NCBI GenBank assembly: GCA_947247005.1
Contig: OX365952.1
Coordinates: 4,424,501-4,488,500 of the forward strand
Direction of reading: 5' to 3'
DNA from: Spisula solida
Lineage: Eukaryota > Mollusca > Bivalvia > Venerida > Mactridae
Length of the DNA: 64,000 nt
Shown here one piece after another: positions 61,854 through 64,000 of this stretch; position 1 is the stretch's first letter, and each line of letters begins with the position of its first letter. The notes beneath the pieces were generated by a model, which was not told the origin of the DNA, did not search any database, and saw only the letters and a list, made by a program, of their open reading frames with translations. Position numbers and translations under genes: made by a program.

Positions 61854-62093
61854 ACCCCTGGTCCGTTGTTTTAGACACCTGCAGGCCGTCTCGTCACACG
61901 TAGGCTATTTGACAAACAAGTTACATCTGCTTTAAAATTTTGTGATTTAGACAGTCAAAGATATAAATCTCACAGTTTCAGAATTGGCACGGACTGTGCC
62001 CTTAGAGGTTTTTCAGATACAAAAATTAGATTGTTAGGTAGATGGAACAGTAATACTTTACAGAAATATATCAGAAACTCAGAAATATCATGA
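61854..62093 (+). pseudogene. Tyrosine recombinase C-terminal remnant (DIRS/Crypton-like)
   Basis: One frame reads TPGPLF, a TAG stop (61872-61874), then TPAGRLVTRRLFDKQVTSAL, KFCDLDSQRYKSHSFRIG, and GFSDTKIRLLGRWNSNTLQK followed by YIR, ending TGA at 62091. Seen: the H-x2-R of box II (SHSFRIG), LGRW in the place of the second active-site H/W, and the nucleophile-position tyrosine in KYIR (62067-62069). These are the catalytic C-terminal motifs of tyrosine recombinases as used by DIRS, Ngaro and Crypton elements and related invertebrate domains. The in-frame stop and missing N-terminal half make it a pseudogene. No neighbouring reverse transcriptase was seen, so the element type is undecided. 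Confidence 0.75.
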
Positions 62094-62106
62094 TACATAA
62101 ATACTG

Positions 62107-62247
62107 AACGTTTTGAGGTAGAAGACAAAGCATTAACACATCATAATATAGACAACGTTTTGAGGTAGAAGACAAAGCATTAACACATCATAATATAGAC
62201 AACGTTTTGAGGTAGAAGACAAAGCATTAACACATCATAATATAGAC
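62107..62247. repeat. Perfect 47-bp tandem triplication
   Basis: Three identical 47-bp units starting AACGTTTTGAGGTAGAAGAC and ending CATCATAATATAGAC. Zero differences between units implies a very recent expansion or an assembly artefact. Confidence 0.9.
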
Positions 62248-62429
62248 ATCAAACAGTAAGGAACAGTTTTGAATACCTTGATGGAAAACTGGCTGCTTGG
62301 GCTGGTGGTTGGATATCAACATTTAGAAATTACATTCTTCCAAAGTTAGAGGCAATTGTACAGGTTTATTTAAGGGTTGCCCAGATAATGTCTAACAACA
62401 TTTTGTGTGTTACATGTGCTGCAATGCTT

Positions 62430-63700
62430 AATGCTACTCTTTGCTTGGGCTCTGGAGTACAAAACAATGAGGACTTTATAAATGTACTGCAACAAACTCA
62501 TATTTACAATTCAATAACATGTGTATGTTTCCCAGTGTTGCCAATACTAGTAGTTTCTCCATGCTTGGGCCTGGAGTACAATAAACTTTGATCGGAACAT
62601 ATTTTATATGTGATGTAAAGTGGACATCAATATGTATGTTGCTGCAACAGTTAAACTGTATATATTTGTTTTTTTTTTCTATGCTTGGGCTTGGAATATA
62701 CAAGGTAATTGAGGAATTTTCAGAAACCATATAATCTAGTATATATATTGTTAAACCATATGCAATTGTGGTTGTTGTTGTGCCAGTCATATATGCATAG
62801 ATACCTAGCATTTAGGCTTAATAACATTGTATTCAATAATGCTTATATGTATTAACCATGGCTGCCAAATACTTGTGGTTTCTCCATTCTTTGGCTTGGA
62901 GTTATACTATGTAGACTTTGAGGAAATTTCAGAGGCTGATATGGCCTGGTATTTATTTGGCAAAACATATGTAGATGTGGGTGTTGTATGACATTCATAT
63001 AGAGGTATACACTTAAATATGAGCCAGTCTCCAGGAAAGCCTGCTATATTGACACTATGTAGTTACTGCATGTAACAAGCTTTTAAAAAAGCTTTCAAAT
63101 AAGAAAAAATGACAAATCAATAGATTCAATTTTAAGTCATTTATCCATATATTACTATATAAAGTTTTATGAATAATGTCGAAATCATTAACTTCGTTGC
63201 TATGGTGACCAATTTCAGAAAAGTATTCTGATTGAGAAAAACGAGGAGTTCGTTGTTTAAAACAGTAGTAGTCTTTCTCTAAATGTGAACATTTACAATT
63301 TGGATGTATATTTTAAAGCTTCAAACATCATTCTAAAACTTGATACCATTTTGACCAGTTTACGTCAAGAATTGATCAAATGCAGTATTTATAAAATACT
63401 TGTTACAACGACGTCGAATAACGTTTGAATGACGCTTGCGACGTTTCGCAAAAAAGGGTCTGACTGGGGCCTCAACTAAACAGCTGTAACATCCCTAAAA
63501 ATCATGATATTAACAAAATTTCTTTTGCATTTTGCTTCATTAAGATTACTCTTTTAGATAATAAAAAAATTCAAAATTAAATGTTTTGTCAAAATAGCAG
63601 GTTTTCCTGGAGACTGGCTCATATATATTTTGCTTTAATGCTCATATTTATCCTTACAATGTGAGCTGTTTACTATGTGCTTGGGCCAAGGTGCATTAGA
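62430..63700. repeat. Diffuse tandem array with CTTGGGCNTGGAGTA words
   Basis: TGCTTGGGC-type words followed by a TGGAGTACA-like word recur at about 62440, 62560, 62683, 62890 and 63680, with AATGAGGACTTT / GTAGACTTTGAGG and CAGAAACCATAT / CAGAGGCTGATAT nearby. Spacing is irregular (about 120-200 bp). Interrupted by the 600-bp TIR element. Confidence 0.55.
63021..63620. mobile_element. 600-bp TIR element, GAGCCAGTCTCCAGGAAA ends
   Basis: Left GAGCCAGTCTCCAGGAAA continuing GCCTGCTATATTGAC; right arm reverse complement GAGCCAGTCTCCAGGAAA continuing ACCTGCTATTTTGAC: about 31 of 33 positions agree. Both flanks read ATAT, compatible with a short target duplication. No open frame, so a MITE. The match suggests it is young. 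Confidence 0.85.
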
Positions 63701-64000
63701 CTTGTTCTAGTCATTATGTCTTACATGTAATATTATATGACACTGTACATATTTGTTGTATTCATTTTATCATCAGGTACTATATAACACGCCAACGTTT
63801 GTTGTGTTACATAATGTAGAATGGCAATATAACTGTTAATAGATTTTGATGCCATAGCAGGATAGAAAATATTCTATGTTGAATCATATAATTTAATAGA
63901 TGTTGAAGGAGTATTGCACATATGGAATGAGTGTATTTGACATTTATGTATAATGTAGAGCCAAGTCTGAGCACCACATACAATTTGTTTTGAGATGTTG
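63701..64000. other. Right edge of the window, non-coding
   Basis: AT-rich continuation of the array region. No gene or element end recognised. Confidence 0.3.

Overview
The window is AT-rich, intron-and-repeat dominated eukaryotic DNA. It has no operons, no ribosome-binding-site spacing and almost no long open frames. The repeats point to a marine mollusc, probably a bivalve: tRNA-derived SINEs, TIR/foldback MITEs, tandem units carrying GACCTTGACC-type words, LINE tails with a C-x2-C-x9-H-x4-C finger, and a tyrosine-recombinase relic. The taxon is my inference from repeat style and one receptor exon; no search was run.

Only one host coding segment is well supported. It is a single exon (about 32144-32480, plus strand) giving the N-terminus, TM1, TM2 and the TM3 cysteine of a class A (rhodopsin-like) neuropeptide-type GPCR, ending at a phase-1 GTAAGT donor. 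I did not recognise its downstream exons in the remaining 31.5 kb, so that stretch is either a very long intron or the gene is incomplete.

Layout. 1-30.6 kb is built on a locally multiplied non-coding segment: copy A (about 410-2170), copy B (about 6290-14190) and copy C (about 16150-30590), all in the same orientation. Copies B and C are collinear along most of their length; C is almost twice as long because it has taken insertions (a 4.1-kb block at 19681-23770, two TIR elements at 25167-25962, a foldback element at 27165-27551, others at 27920-28108, 29219-29462 and about 29690-30090). 30.6-32 kb is repeat ends, followed by the GPCR exon. 32.5-44.7 kb is intron/intergenic sequence with a 2.5-kb TIR element (35735-38226, itself hit by an 888-bp element), its 0.27-kb deletion derivative (39918-40182), and a decayed LINE (41670-43610, minus) split by an 1148-bp TIR element. 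44874-49599 is a 4.7-kb element with TIRs of about 860 bp and an exact ACAAT target duplication. 49.7-61.3 kb is mostly unassigned AT-rich sequence with a few tandem repeats. 61.3-63.7 kb holds a tyrosine-recombinase pseudogene, a perfect 47-bp triplication, a diffuse tandem array and a 600-bp TIR element.

The genes do not form a pathway. The interest lies in nested insertions that can be ordered in time against the A/B/C duplications, and in several apparently unclassified TIR/foldback families, above all the element at 27165-27551 whose whole interior is an array of ACGTGCGCACGT palindromes.
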